Shown: positions 13,039 to 25,959 of the stretch, in pieces
Position numbering within the stretch: the first letter of the stretch is position 1
How the letters are laid out: each line of letters starts with the position of its first letter
Assembly (NCBI GenBank): GCA_040954595.2
Contig: CM082595.2
Location: 4,154,001 to 4,218,000 of the forward strand
Direction: 5' to 3'
DNA from: Balanoglossus misakiensis
Taxonomy: Eukaryota; Hemichordata
Length of the DNA stretch: 64,000 bases
Position numbers and translations under genes: made by a program
The notes under the pieces: generated by a model
What the model saw: the letters and a program-made list of their open reading frames with translations, nothing else
The model's database searches: none
What the model was told of the DNA's origin: nothing

Positions 13039-16000
13039 TGTACTCACCGCGGGTGACATTTCCATTAGCTGTGATATATTCACTTTATTATACAAGCTGT
13101 AGACATTGATACGGTCTTCCTCCGGGATAGTGATCTAGAATGAAAAAGCAACATTTTGCTGAACTTTTAAATTGACGAAATGGCAATTTTGTCAGCCTTA
13201 TCACATTTAAGTGAAAGTTGGCCAATCAGTTGAGTTGTGCAGCATGCGCGTAAGAATACAAAGCTGTGTGATTCCATGGTTACCTTTTGTATAGTATACG
13301 CCAGACGGCTGATCTGCGCCTGGCTCGCAAGGTTGTCTGTGCTTCAGACGTGCTGCCTGTCGCCACCGGAAGATGGCGCAGGAGATTGGTGATATAGCCC
13401 TAGGTGCCCATTTATATTGACAACTGACTGTGGTACATCGATGACAATTTTTATCGTGGGAGCACGGTAACATTCGGATTTCTTCGCGTAATTGTAATCG
13501 CTCATTTAAAAGGCCGACAATCGTCTTATGCGCGCGTGCTAAGCATTCAAAAGAAATTGGGGTGGAGAAGGGGGGGGGGGTAACATTTCAGATGGCGAGG
13601 GTTTGTGGGCTTCGAAAAGTGTGCGACGAATTTATATGTCGGGAGCGGTGGTTGAACTCGTTAGTATTTGTTGAATCGCGCCCTAGTTAGAACATATGCG
13701 GTCAATCGCATATACTGTGCGAGATAGCAAAACATATTGAGGTGGTTACCCTTACTAAATGCGAAGTCAAGACCAAATGACTTGTAAACATCTAAAGACT
13801 AACGTCTTTCTCATCATCACAAGATAACGCGAAGCGGCCATCAAGGCACTTAGAAACAAGTATCACAGAAATAAATACACTTTGGACTACTTTTATATAG
13901 ATACGCCATACTCGGGACTTTAAGGTATTTCTCGCCACGAGGAAAAAACACGACATTTTAGTTCGTATATATATTAAAAGCCGACGAATGTCTTATGCGC
14001 ATGTGCGTTATTTCGTGAGTAGAAAACATCACGTCCAATCCAAATGTTCTGTAAAGTTTGCGCTCGACGCCTTCGCTTCTTTCTAGACTTGAGCTTTTAG
14101 AATTTATGTATACATGTAATTTTATACTGAGTTTATCTCATGCTATTGCACCCACCATGGAAATGATGTCGCTTGCGTATCATTACATTCGTGTAAGAAA
14201 AGTATGAATTCTTAAATATGTTTGAGTATAACTTTGAGTACATACAACCAACAATTTTGCCATTATAAAGCTTCCGAGGCATCGTTACAGAACTAATTTT
14301 GATAAAGTTGACCTTTGTAAATTTCGCAATAATCACGACAGTCAATTTTGTTCTGGCAACATCGTGTAACAAAAGAATGGACAACGAATTTGAGAATGAG
14401 TGAAAATTTGAATTTGCCCAAGGGGGTAGTTAGAATCGGAACTGACACGGTGTTTTTCTTATTGTTATTATAATGTATAATTGAGAGACAATGGGAATAC
14501 AATTCAACTGTATGTCATACCATATTAAATCAACTGAAAAATATATGTTACCCAGAAACATGGAGACCTCTGAAAAAAAGGTCTGTAGGTTCAATGGTCT
14601 CTATATGATATGTATAATACACAGTACAAGAAGGAAACTTCTGTATGCATATACTAGCACGATTGTTAGAAGTTTCTATGCTTACTTCAGCCAATGTTTT
14701 TTGGAAATTAAAGGCGTCTTGGACGAATTGGTCTCTCCTCTGCGGGGTTGCTCCGAGGAGGTCCGCTGTTGTTTTCATGGCTTGACGGTACGCAGTGATG
14801 GCCTGAAACCAAATATATCGAATGTTATCCTCGCGCTAGTGAAATTTATCAAATTGGTATTTTATACACCATTTTCATATAATGATGACCGGCTCCAAAT
14901 TAAATTCTCTGACAACATGTAATGAAAAAGGATTTCCTTTCGAAATCTTTATTTACGATCTCGAAAATATTTTTTATAAATAATGGTGGCTGTAAATAGT
15001 GACCTTTTGTTTAAGATTTTCTTTTTTTATGTTTGTTTTTCGTGACTTTGTTCTACTTACTAAATAATGCCAAAATTCCAAGTATTGAGCTGCTCAAGAA
15101 ACAATGTGGGCTTGTACAGTGTCTTATGATTATTATTTGACTAAAATTCAGATGTTTTTGTAAAATATATGTTAACTGGGGTGACAAGCTTGATTGGCAT
15201 ATCAAGATGATGTAGGGAGAAGAAAAAGAAACTGTGACACACATGACAAAATACTGCAATTATTATCCAATTTACAGTTACTGGGCCTTTAAATATTTTA
15301 ATTTGAGTGAACTGAATAGAAGCTGGAAAGCGGCCATTACAGACATTTTCCAGATCATCGCGCCCCCGCTTAGTGCTGACTGAATTACGGCGCATAAACG
15401 CGCCACTATCAGTCCAAAAATTATACGATGCAAGATAGGGAACGTAAAGTTTACATGTGAAAAATGAGATTAGCAATCCTGACGATGTTTGTTTTATTTC
15501 TCGGTATGCTTAATGGTGTGTAGTAAAGCGAGTATAATTCGGCAGTAAAATGTTTATTCGCTCCTTGGCATTTGGCTGAGATACTAGACCAAATGATAGG
15601 AGCTTGTTGCGAATGTTTGCATCGGACACTTTAACGTTCAGGTCAGCTTAGGTCGACTGTGCCATCGAACCATTAAATCGGCACGTAGATGTGATTATCC
15701 GTATGTCAGCTGCAGTGATTGCCTGTGTTGGTGAAAACATCCTATACGCAGAACAGGACCACTTGATGTGTTTGTATTGCAAATTGTAGGTCGCTGCCTT
15801 GCTCATTGTAGGTTTATCGGCGAGTGCCTGTGTGAATTTGTACTAAAAACAAGCCGAATAGATCCACGTGTCTGAAAACTATGGCATATAGACCTGACGT
15901 GAATCATTTACCTTATTTGTTGCGTTTTCATATATGAAACTTTTCTCCAACCAACCTAAACCGCCCTGATCCACCTAAAATAAAAAATAATCACCAGAAT

Positions 16001-19000
16001 ATTAGAAACACCGATTTGTGAACAGTAAGCATCGATCGTCATTATTGAAAATTGTATTTGAGACAAGATGTTTTTGTTAACGATAAAAATGATATATCTA
16101 ATGGCTAATATTTGTTGACGTGGGCATTTCTATAGATACAAACAATAAACCTTTTGTTTGTGCGCGGACTTGTTAGATGGAAACAACGAGTCAGGCACGT
16201 GTCCCTTTAAAACAAAAATACTGAAAAATTCTGAAAATATGGTCAAGGTTGTAGACCTTTCAGTTCTGTTCAGCGAAAATACTGAAGGTCACCTTCATGT
16301 GTTCATTATAGATATAACAGTGAATAACCGGGACATTTTATATCAAGATGAATAAAACTATATTTTTTTGCATTTAGGTACGCAGGAGAAGTATCTCGCG
16401 CGACCTTCTCTTTTTTGTGTGGTTTTTGTTCACGGGCACTTTGCTTGTGAATTGCAATTAGACAATAGTTTTGGCGGACCGTGCCAAGAAAATTCTCGAG
16501 TTATCTCGTATCAGTCACGCTCAGCGCAGATCACACACATGAGAAACGTTTTAATTTTCCTGCCCGCGAGGATAGCGCAAGTAGCTCGTAAAGATATTGC
16601 CTAGCTACTGCACGGCGCTCTGCGAAATGCATGACTCTAACCGAGCGGAACACGCAAGTAGCCGCGAAGCGATATAACTGGGTCGTCTCACGTCTCGCTG
16701 CCCATCCGATAACTTAGGAAACACACGTCAGACAAGAAACGCACCATCAGACATGGAAACGGTCGTTGTTTCACTTCCCTCACATACAAAATATAGATTT
16801 CAAGGGTGATTTCGACAAAAATTAACAAATAATGCGTACCCCATCGTACAAACTCATTAATTAAACAAACACTAGAACTAACTGATATTTTCTAAAATGA
16901 ACGGGAGCATCGTAAGTATATGTTCATTAATGTTGCTAACTAAAAATATGACATGATTTTCAGTATACATCTGCTCTTGCTTTGGTAACTTAGCCAGGAT
17001 ATGCCCCGCATTGACTGGAATGATGCACGGCGCATCAGATGAAACTATTGAATTGCGATCTCGCTGATATCGCTCGTCGAACAACACCAATACACTTTGA
17101 GATAATGGTTCTTCGTCTTGTTTTTTTCACAACTGCCAATCGGATGCGATAACAAACAGTGAGATGTTTGCTAGACCCGACACGTATATCAACACGCGTG
17201 TATCGTACATGTAACTCTCAAAAGAGATCTCATAGTTAAACCATACAGCGTAAATATGCATAAAGGTATTAACAATTACCACGGAACAACATGCATTAAT
17301 GCGGTGATTACTGCTTGAGACATTGATGCCTGTAAACACCATGGTGTATCAACAAGTTAGAATTGGATGCCTGCGTTCAAGCCGCCTCTCGTTAACTTTG
17401 GGGACACAGCATCGCTTTTTGATTGCGGCATTCGCATGGGAAACGGCCAAGGTTTGACCGCTTTGTCAAAGGTGTGTTCTCTCAGCGAATGCAAATACTC
17501 GAATATCGACGACGATCGCGGACGGAGATTGCATAACCCGAGGGTAGCCAGTTTTCATTAAATTCAACCGTCTCGTTTTCTTTGCTACCCAGTTCGTTGG
17601 CACCGAGGATACGTTGAACCTTCTGAGTAGACGGACTCAAAGTCTGTTTAGACGGTTTTGAAGCCTTAGGTATTCCCACTTTAATCGTGCATTCGCGTTC
17701 GCCAACATGCGGACTTTGTTCACGTCTATAATCGTAGCCGGTTTCGAGTTCTAAATCCTCAGGTTTTTGTTTCACATTTATGTCAATGGTACTAATGAAG
17801 ATTATTTTATTCGTCCGCTACTGTACTTTTACAAAATGTGTTGGGACACAGTTGCGACGACAAATAATATATTTTAGGAGGTACCTCAATATGTAAGTAA
17901 TTAAACCTCGTTGATGTTCTGGACATAATGCGCACGCGCGCTATTGCCAAAATGGCACAGAAAGATATGCAAAACGATCGTGTTCGTTTTCACCCACAAT
18001 TTCCATCTAGTCTTGAAAGTTTTTGCCTTTACAAAAGCGAAGTACTGGCTTTGAAAATTTAGCAGCCATTTTCAAAACCGCAATCTCTACTGATTAACTG
18101 TGAACGCGAGTCGCGACAAGGCGGTTACTAAGTACATGTACTATGACATTGGAGACGCGCCAACATTGTCATGCATTAAAGGGACATGCCCATACCGTCC
18201 ACGTGGGAATCAGAATCACCCTGTACGGGCTTAGAGCATAACGAGGCAGCAATACAGATTAAATTTGACAATGTGAAGTGTAATTATATCTGTCAATTAG
18301 GTACCTTAAAGTACGGGTGGCCACAAAGCCGAACAGGAGATGGATACTGTATACACCACACAGCAATTTATTAAACAGATTTCAACAAAAATGCTGATGA
18401 AATTTTCAGTCCAAGTAAGGGATCAATTAACCTAAATATTTGCGCCGTTATCAATCTGTAATCCAAGTTCAGTGTTGCCTTTTGCTTATATAAGTGCTGG
18501 GAATATTAGTTCACCATTCCATGCAGTCAGATGGTAAATTTTAAACAGTTATATGATTAACACGAAGAAAAACATTGTAAACATAAAACATAAAGGACAT
18601 CGTAACCTCGGGGTATCCTTTAATTGTGTAAATACCACAAACCATATGCATTTATCACTTGATACAAATGCTAGTTGAACGTGCATTTTCACCCATTAAC
18701 GCGCACTGTTGCTGATAGCGCTTTCGGGAAAACACCCTTGATAACGCATGAAGCGATGTCAGAAACGCGTTAGTGGAAAATAATGATGGAACCTTAGAGC
18801 CGAAATCAATTCGTTGATTTGAAATTCCGATAATAGTTACCGCATCTGATGAATTCTTTGACAACATGGTTTGTTTTGGTTTAGCTTGTTCACTGTACTT
18901 TGGGATATTTGTGTCAGATTATTTGTCTGTGCTCTGATGTATGGGGCAGGAGTCGCTTACTCTTTTAGAAACACCTGACTTGGCGTCTTAGCCTTTTTTG

Positions 19001-22000
19001 ACATAAGTCCACACAACTGTTGTCTATTCTGTGTTGCTGGTTGTATATGCGTGTTCTGTGCACGCTGTTTACAAATGAGCGATATTTGAGTAGAATATTG
19101 TGAAATACAGATGACCATGTGTACGAATTGATTGTAGATATTGCATGATTTGCTTGTTGACTGGTACTCGCAAATTTGTCAAAGGACGTTTGTTCCCGGT
19201 CAATTACACTCACAGCATCATTGTGGGGAGACGGGTGACTAGCACACAGCATGGAAGGATCGAGCCGCATATAGCTGCGAGGCAAAATTGCAGATAAGCG
19301 TTCTGCTATTAGAGCACAGCGTTTGAATCAGGGGACCGCCGTGCAATTACTCTCCGTATCAGCGTGTCGAATCTCAGAAGTACATCTGAATTGATCTACC
19401 CAAGGATCAGGCTGGCGACGGGCTTTGTTACTTGTGCGGATTCATCTCTGCGACAGTATATTTCTAGCCAGCATTACAAGTGGGGTTAACAACTGCAAGA
19501 AATGTCTGAAAGATAGATTTGCCCTCTCCATGTAACCTCGTGCGGACCTCAATGTCATTACTGATAGATGTTACTGGCTATGAAATGGTTTCAGGAGCAA
19601 CAGATGTTTCAATAGCGTTTCCTACATGTAGGCAATCGTTGAAACGTATGTGTGCCATCGATAGATCGTTCAGTTCGTGGGCCACTATATAATGTTAATA
19701 TCTCTTACCTACATGGGCACCCGAAGAGCTATACCCTCGTACCTACCCCCTTGGTCATGGTCAAAGTTCACAGTTAACGCTGGTCGAACTAAAAAGAAGT
19801 AATTAGTCGCTTCCAGATTGATCTCAAGGAAACTCTGGGCATAAATCGCATGCTACTTGAGATGTTCCCCCGGGGGAATTATGGACTATGACACGAGCAC
19901 CTCCATTCACCTTTAGGAAATAATCCCCTTATTAACTCGGACGAAAAAGTAAATATCATGTATGTGGAATTTGTGAGCGATCGGTCTCAGTAGATGTAAC
20001 ATGTCACCGCGCTGGAAGAGTCTGTACAAGGAGCCTTGGTCCTTGGAGATGGAAGCGTAATGACAGAGTCGGTTTTAAGAATCCCGGACCTTGGAGATAT
20101 CAGTGTAGTCACCATGATTGAAATAAATATTGTGGCGTTATTTTGTCTGACTTTTGCTATTAGATGTTTCCTCCATTAGTCAGTATAACTTTAATGTTTA
20201 TCTGCGAACGCATATACATATAAGCGAAACTTAAAGTGTAAAATACCCATGTATAAAATTACCCAGATATGACTAGGCCTCGGGTCCATCACAAAATTTA
20301 AGTCACCGTTCATGCAAAGTACTGTGCGTGACGTTTTACGTATTTTATTTCAAGAACGTGACAGGCTCATGCAGAAATAACCGACCGAAGGAATAATCTT
20401 CTTTGATTTTATACCGTCGTCTACATCAGCTTTTCAATGTTTTCTTTTCAGATTTTTTTCTTTCGAAAATAGGCACTACCTTTACTGTGTGCCACAATAA
20501 GTACATCATCGCAGCTTTTGCACCGTCACGAACAACTTTGCCGCGCTCATTGTTCAACAACGGAGATGAATTCGCTTTATCAATCGCTTCAACATAGTTT
20601 ATGCGTTTATTTGTTAGTTTTATGTGTACAATTACACACTTCCAGGTAGCCTACTCATCCTTAGATACATGTACGCTGCCTTGGACTGCATTCTTGCGTA
20701 TCATGATTGCCTGAATGCGTTCTGCATCAGCGACAAACACTTGATGGCCCAATGCACCACGTTGTTTATGTTGTTAGCGAAATATCTACGCCAAGTCCCT
20801 ATAATCAGAGTGTGTCGTTATAAAATAGCCTTCAAGAGTAAATATACACGTCCACTGTGATTGTACATGCTTAGTTCCATCTACATACATACATACATAC
20901 ATACATACATACATACATACATACATACATACATACATACATACATACACTAGGTAACACGTGCAATTTACCGTTGAGGTTAACAGAAACATAGCTTGGC
21001 AATCCATCAATGAATTCAGTACACGTTTGACTGAAAAAAACCTCGCATAGACTCGCGTCCACACGAGAAATGATCGGAGCATTAGTTAAGTGTCTCTCAT
21101 CCAAGTGCACGAGATGACAAAGGACACCCGGTACTCACTGTATACAATTTCCTATTAATAACGACAATCAGGGGGGCATTAAATATACTGTAAACCACAA
21201 TTACTCAAGATCGCCAAATGGCTAATTCCGATCATTGGATGGAACATCTGCTTTTATGTACAAGTAGAGATTAAAAGAACGAGATACTACTTAGCCCCGT
21301 CCTTATAAAAAGAGCAATAGATGACTACGGTGAGTCATCTGACCTGGAGTCGTTGATTCGCCAGAAAATGTAGCGAGGATTTCTCCTTGATGACAATTAT
21401 GGAGACGTAGTCTGCTTTAGAGATGATATTTGCATTGCTGAGTCAGATAAACAGTGGTGTCTCCCTTTTCACGATTCCAAGTCGTTTTCAGGAATCCCTA
21501 ATTTGTCATCTCTACTTAATTAAGAATTGATGTTATATGTAATAGCCCAACAAATTAATATTATTTCTGTGTTCAGGCCAAGTCGATACTGTATAGTAAG
21601 GCAACCTCATCAGTTTTGTTGTTGCTACGTGGAAACATAGCTGAAGATGTTTCTGTCATGGAGAACCACACATGCACGTAAAATTGATTTGTGTACCAGT
21701 TAGAGTAATGTCGCTGCCAAAATGTTGTGATCATTTCCTTTATTGTGCCCACAAGGCTTGACCAGGAAGGTATCTCGGGAAATAGTCTTGTAAAGCCAAT
21801 ACTGGCTTGCATTGGCATTAATGAAGCAAGGTTCTAACCCTAAGTTAGGGTAACCGGTAAGAAAACAGGATGTAGTGTACGGAGAAGGGAAATGAAAACA
21901 AATATTTGGGAATGAGAAAAAGCACCTGCTGAAGGGAAAAATGAAATTCGTTTGATGTGACTTTGAATTTACATTTGAAAGAAAAATGAAACCAGTGTAA

Positions 22001-25000
22001 GTTAGGTATGTGCCAAAGGCAACATCCGGTCTGTTGCGTCATTGACTTGCGCGAAGCAGTTGATAAGGCTTGACATAAAGAGCAATTGTAGAAATGATCT
22101 TCATTTGTAAAAGACTTAGACATTCGCAGTGGAATTGTGAAGTACTGTGTTAATGCCACCAGCTTAAATTGCACATCTTCCGTAATATCACAGTCACATC
22201 CTTCGTGAGATAATAACTGATTACATCATACATGTTTAAAACCAATTAACATGATAATTGCAATTAGCGATCAATTAACACGATCATTGCAAATTACTTT
22301 GTAGTTTCCTAGACAAGAAAATTCCATGCACTTTGCATTGGGAATGCAAGCTAATTTGCTAGCAACTGTGTCATATCATATGTTGGACCCACAGCCAGTA
22401 CACGTATACATTAACCCCTAGTCATTTCTGCAAGAGTAATTCTAAATAAGAGTGGTTTGTGTTGCTTTAGCTATCATTTGCCTGGTACCTAGATTTGCGA
22501 TACAATAATACCACGATGCGCATTATGTTATTGATTATTTGCTTTCTTAATTGCTGCAGCCACGTTTCCCGTTTCATTGGCTCAAATGGCTTTTTAAGTG
22601 CGTTGTTATGTTTATCCAAATTAGGGCATAATACTGATGTGTCAAAGACCCAATCAGCTTCCGTTTCGGTGCTAGTAGTTTCTTCTTTTCCAAACAGAAG
22701 ATGTGTTGACGACACTGTGCCTGATATATGCTGAGTGAGGGAACTCGACGGTGTGTGTATTTGCATGCCTTGTTGACTCTATTTAAATGGGTGACTTCAG
22801 TTGGTGTATCCATCGTGCAACTGTTTCCAAATTTGCATTTAGGACAATTAAAAGCCAGCAAGGTGTGCCTATGCCAACATTCGATAGTGGCATATGTTTT
22901 AGCGGGTTGTGTCCGAGCATCCCCGAGTCTGTCATAGCTCTGTGATTCCCAGAAAGAGTCCCTAGGGATTTGACTAAACAGGGCTATAATTTCGAGAGAG
23001 AGAAAAAAAAAGATCGGCGTTTGATTTGCCGAGAACGGATTGACTGAGGAAGAAGCCCCGACGATACAGAGTGAAGTCGACCGCGTAATCATATCCGTCG
23101 TTTTGTGATGGCTTTAGCAGATAGCCCGGAGAAATCCTGGCAAGATTTCCGAGAGACAGGTCCCCGGAGAGTTGCACCCTTGCGCGAGGACGAATTGCCA
23201 ATTTCCAATCCCAGAAGTGTAAACACCAAACACATCGCCGGTGCTTGTAACGCTGTCTCGCACAAGAAAACGAGTATTCTCCCTGCCCAGCAAACAAAGG
23301 TAAACCGAGGAAACACGTCGCCAGTCGGACTTGTTTTTTCTCGCACCTTGTACATATTACACCTCAGCATCTGCATAATTTACATTTTAACGCGATTTGC
23401 ATAACCAGAAAAGAACATTTAAGCGTTATAACAGCAAATTGATTGCATTGCAGTTAAAATAATTTATGCAAATACCAGAAATATTAAACCTCGCGTATTG
23501 ATTCTTTTGGCGCAAAAGATCAATCCCCATTCAATTGATTTCACGTTTTGCTACATCAATTAGCCACTGAGCTGTTGAAATTTGGCCTCGCAAAGGTGTC
23601 GAAGTAAAGAGGTGTGACCAATTAACGGACAGCGTCATTTCCGGTTTAGTAGCGGGCTTTCTGTAGCCTTTTAGGAACAACGGTAATCATTGCAAGGCCG
23701 CAGAACTTCACGTTTTGTCCCTACGACTGAGTCAATATAACGCCCCTGGATCTTGCTATGAATGAATCAGCAATAAGAACAATGTGGTCACGTGATGATT
23801 GTGGTAGCAAGATGTATGTTATGCGTTGTAGTTCTTTCTAGCACACTTAAAGGGATGGTGCAAACATGTATTGTAACGAATTGATTTGTTCACTGTGACA
23901 GAACATGGATGCAAATATAGTTTGAAAAGTCTACTCCGCTAAAACGAGCATGCGGTAATATCTGTGTGCAGTGGTGTATTATGGAAGTTTTTACTAAAAT
24001 TTACAGTAAAAGTACAGTTTTATCAAAACACGGATCAATATGTGATGTATGAAAAAAAACCCTGATAAAATGTGAAAAGTTGGCAATGTACAATGTCCGG
24101 TTATTTTAGAGAAGGTTGGATGATGTCACCGTGTTGCCCTCCCTAAAATATGTGCGCAACCTCATAAAGTTTTACGTACTTTGTGGGCGAGTGGAGCTTT
24201 CAAGAACCTAACTCGAAGCACGCGCCACAATTATTTGATAGTTCCTTTTAACAAGTTAAGAGCGTCCCTCTGCTTGCGATTCGACGCCGTGATCGCGCCC
24301 GTCAAAAAATATAAAATACTACTTCCTTCAATTCAATGCCGAGGTCATGGGCCAAGTTGAAAGCGTGCGTGAATCCCACAATTCAAGTGTGGATCCGCTT
24401 GAAACGCGACCATGCAGTGAATGATCTTTAAATCCACTTTCAATTTAAAGCATTGTCGTGTGCTTCCCAGCGAAACACATTCCTCTTGCCATGACCCTCA
24501 CATTCAGAGCTATGTATATGATTGTAAAAATATGAATTGTTAGTTTTCCACTGTCTTACAACTGTGGCTAAAATAAGCAAACGGAAATTAGAGCGGGTTG
24601 TATCTTTTCTAACTCAAGCCAGGAGGATACAGGGTTTCGATGCAGCGTGTTAGATGTAGGCCAACTTGAAGAAACCCTGCATATGGTAACCCCAGCGTGC
24701 GTTCGACGTCATCAGACGCCCACCACATTTCGTCGACACATGATCCACTATATCACTCGGTTGCCGCGTAAAACAATCTGAACTGTTTTACACACACTGC
24801 CTATGATTTACTGAGCGTGCCGCATATTTCAATATATATCAATGGGAAGCGTCGAGTGGAGTACATATGTACACTCGGCTGGCACTTGATGGAATACTTT
24901 GCAGTTGCAAAGACGTCGTGAAAAGAAGCATACTAGCATTAGGCTGGAAAGGGGTTGTTTGAATAGACACTATACAGCCAAATCTGTGTTAGTGGCCACC

Positions 25001-25959
25001 TCTGTATGAAGTGGCCACTTTGTTACGGTCCCTGTGCATTTAACATGTACATTAATTGTCCTGTATATAAAGGCCACCTGTCTATAATATAGAGGCCAGT
25101 TTAGGAAAGTCCCTTGACTGGCCACTATAGACAGGTTCGACTGCACTCTGGTGGTGAAAGTTGAATGAAATCATTAGAGAAAATGTGTCCTTACCATTAT
25201 GATGTTTTTGTCTGAGTTCTTGTCGTCGACATCGACCCAAAACGTGAAGAGGGGATCGATCCAGTATTCGCTGTGCAGCAGTATGAGGGCTTGCAGCATG
25301 TCCCAGGAGTCGGGATCCCAGTCGCCGAAGCCATACCACCCTTGCAGTTGGCCGATGATCTTCTTCAGCGGCTCGGCCTTGGCGTCCTCGATCTGCTCCT
25401 TGTTCATGCACGACCTGTAGAAGTGCTTGAGCTTGCGCTCGGCGGACAGCTCGGTGTCCCGGGCGATGTCCTCCTGCACGATCTGCCGCAGCACCTCCTG
25501 GGTCTCCTTCCAGAGGATGCGGTCCAACCCCCAGGCGGTGTAGTCGGCCGGGATGGGGTTGTCGCCGAGCCAGCCGCCGCAGGCGTAGTGGAAGAAGTCC
25601 TGGCACGGGTCCACCGAGGTGTTCATGTTCTGCAGGAAGAAAGCCGAGGTGGCCATGCACTGTTGCGAAACGCAGAATTCGGGCACTCTGTCCTGGCTCG
25701 TCTGGTGCAGCAGGGCTATGTAGGCAGTAGCCAAAGCTATGCACGCCATCGACAGGAGAAAAATCACGCTGAGGGTTAGTGTCTTCTGACTCCAGCGGGG
25801 CCGTCGTCGCCTCCCCTTGGCGGGAGTGAGCACGACCTCCGGCTGGAGCCTCTCGGTCTCGATACCGTTCATCTCCACAGAGTCGTAGGTGCAGTGCTTA
25901 TTTTGGTGGTTTTGGTTGACCTCCATTTTGTCAATGCGGTTGTTCGGATAGCAACTCAT
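6186..25959 (-). CDS. M13 zinc metallopeptidase, neprilysin/ECE type (17 coding exons, complete)
   Basis: Predicted 768-residue type II membrane endopeptidase that would trim peptides outside the cell. Coding exons: 25959-25195, 15974-15912, 14802-14686, 13134-13048, 12863-12742, 12472-12250, 12095-11997, 11696-11619, 11503-11400, 11172-11114, 10958-10907, 9984-9917, 9482-9358, 7150-7085, 6921-6826, 6477-6401 and 6291-6186. All junctions are GT-AG and phases agree throughout; the sum is 2307 nt. The cytosolic part ends in a basic stretch (GRRRRPR), and the TM is at about 61-84. The catalytic HELIH is at 603-607, the third zinc ligand and ion-pair residue are in GENIAD (E663, D667), NAYY is the substrate-backbone motif, and VHSP...FR (H728, R734) matches neprilysin His711/Arg717. 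The length is typical for the family. The odd point is the C-terminus, CQGIWW instead of the usual CxxW. Family assignment is firm; which NEP, ECE or NEPL subgroup it belongs to is not. Confidence 0.97.
6325..6347. repeat. (TGT)n trinucleotide tract
   Basis: About seven TGT units inside the last M13 intron. Read in the wrong frame it gives a spurious polyglutamine. Confidence 0.9.
7246..7263. repeat. Poly-G run
   Basis: Eighteen consecutive G on the plus strand in an M13 intron, about 100 bases upstream of the exon that carries GENIAD. Confidence 0.9.
9013..9147. repeat. Tandem duplication containing two poly-G runs
   Basis: A unit of about 65-70 bases is present twice: GTTTTTTGGCTGTGCTGGGG ... 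GTCTTTTTCGCTCGTC, then a G run, then GGTAAGCACC. The first G run is about 20 bases long and the second about 14. The copies differ by a few substitutions. It lies in an M13 intron. Confidence 0.85.
9917..9984 (-). other. Exon carrying the M13 HExxH catalytic motif
   Basis: This 68-nt exon encodes [12 protein letters not shown] then HELIH and GFDDY. The two histidines bind zinc and the glutamate is the catalytic base in M13 peptidases. It is flanked by a good acceptor (TTTTCAG before 9984) and donor (GTAGGT after 9917). It enters in phase 2 and leaves in phase 1, matching both neighbours. Confidence 0.95.
11735..11975 (+). repeat. Dispersed repeat family B, copy 1 (inside an M13 intron)
   Basis: Begins GTCAGTTAAAGAGTGGGTGT and ends near GTGTTGGTTGGCAGGACTTT. 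The copy at 31807-32095 shares both ends and many internal blocks (TACATC.TTGCAAACAAT.T, TTGTATTACACTG, TTATTTCCAA). It ends about 20 bases from the donor of the M13 exon at 11997-12095. Confidence 0.75.
12962..13037. repeat. (TCAG)n/(TCAA)n tetranucleotide tract
   Basis: A short TCAG block followed by a longer TCAA block, ending 11 bases from the M13 exon at 13048-13134, so it abuts the splice donor. Confidence 0.9.
17482..17775 (-). other. Unassigned open frame in M13 intron 1
   Basis: A 97-residue frame, rich in Lys, Glu, Ser and Thr (for example [19 protein letters not shown] and [18 protein letters not shown]), whose composition looks protein-like. It has no ATG at its start; the frame stays open upstream to a TAG near 17820, where CTTCATTAG could be an acceptor. 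It may be a decayed mobile-element fragment or an unplaced exon. No domain recognised. Confidence 0.15.
20882..20949. repeat. (CATA)n tetranucleotide tract
   Basis: About 17 ACAT units in M13 intron 1. Its minus-strand reading as repeated Tyr-Val-Cys-Met is not a gene. Confidence 0.95.
23108..23299 (+). other. Unassigned plus-strand candidate first exon in M13 intron 1
   Basis: The ATG at 23108 opens [20 protein letters not shown] and the frame runs to CAAACAAAG|GTAAAC, a usable donor. It lies in a locally GC-richer stretch, antisense to the M13 gene. No family recognised and no second exon found, so this may be chance. Confidence 0.12.
24975..25147. repeat. GTGGCCACC-type dispersed repeat next to the M13 first exon
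   Basis: Contains repeated TGGCCAC/GTGGCCA motifs, TATATAAAGGCCACCTGTCT and the terminal CACTATAGACAGGTTCGACT. I recall repeats of this type from several marine invertebrate genomes. It ends about 50 bases inside the intron from the M13 exon 1 donor. Partly palindromic. Confidence 0.55.

Larger units (their letters stand above)
15975..25194 (-). other. First intron of the M13 gene (9.2 kb)
   Basis: Runs from donor GTAAGG at 25194 to acceptor TTTTAG before 15974. It holds no exon of the M13 gene that I can support; the phases join cleanly across it (phase 0, NIIM to VDQGG). It contains a CATA tetranucleotide tract (20882-20949), a GTGGCC-type dispersed repeat close to the donor (about 24975-25147), and three unassigned open frames near 17.5-17.8, 22.6-23.1 and 23.1-23.3 kb. 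Its size would allow regulatory elements or alternative first exons, but none is demonstrated. Confidence 0.7.

Noticed and set aside
20786-21110. Minus-strand frames with repeated Tyr-Val-Cys-Met
   Set aside because: Translation of the CATA microsatellite; not a gene.
22574-23092. 172-residue minus-strand frame in M13 intron 1
   Set aside because: No recognisable domain, ordinary amino-acid noise, and no convincing splice or start context; probably chance.
25082-25779. Long open frames on both strands (220 aa minus, 168 aa plus) over the first M13 exon
   Set aside because: They are shadow frames of the GC-rich M13 exon 25195-25959, whose own frame gives clear M13 homology and spliced phases.
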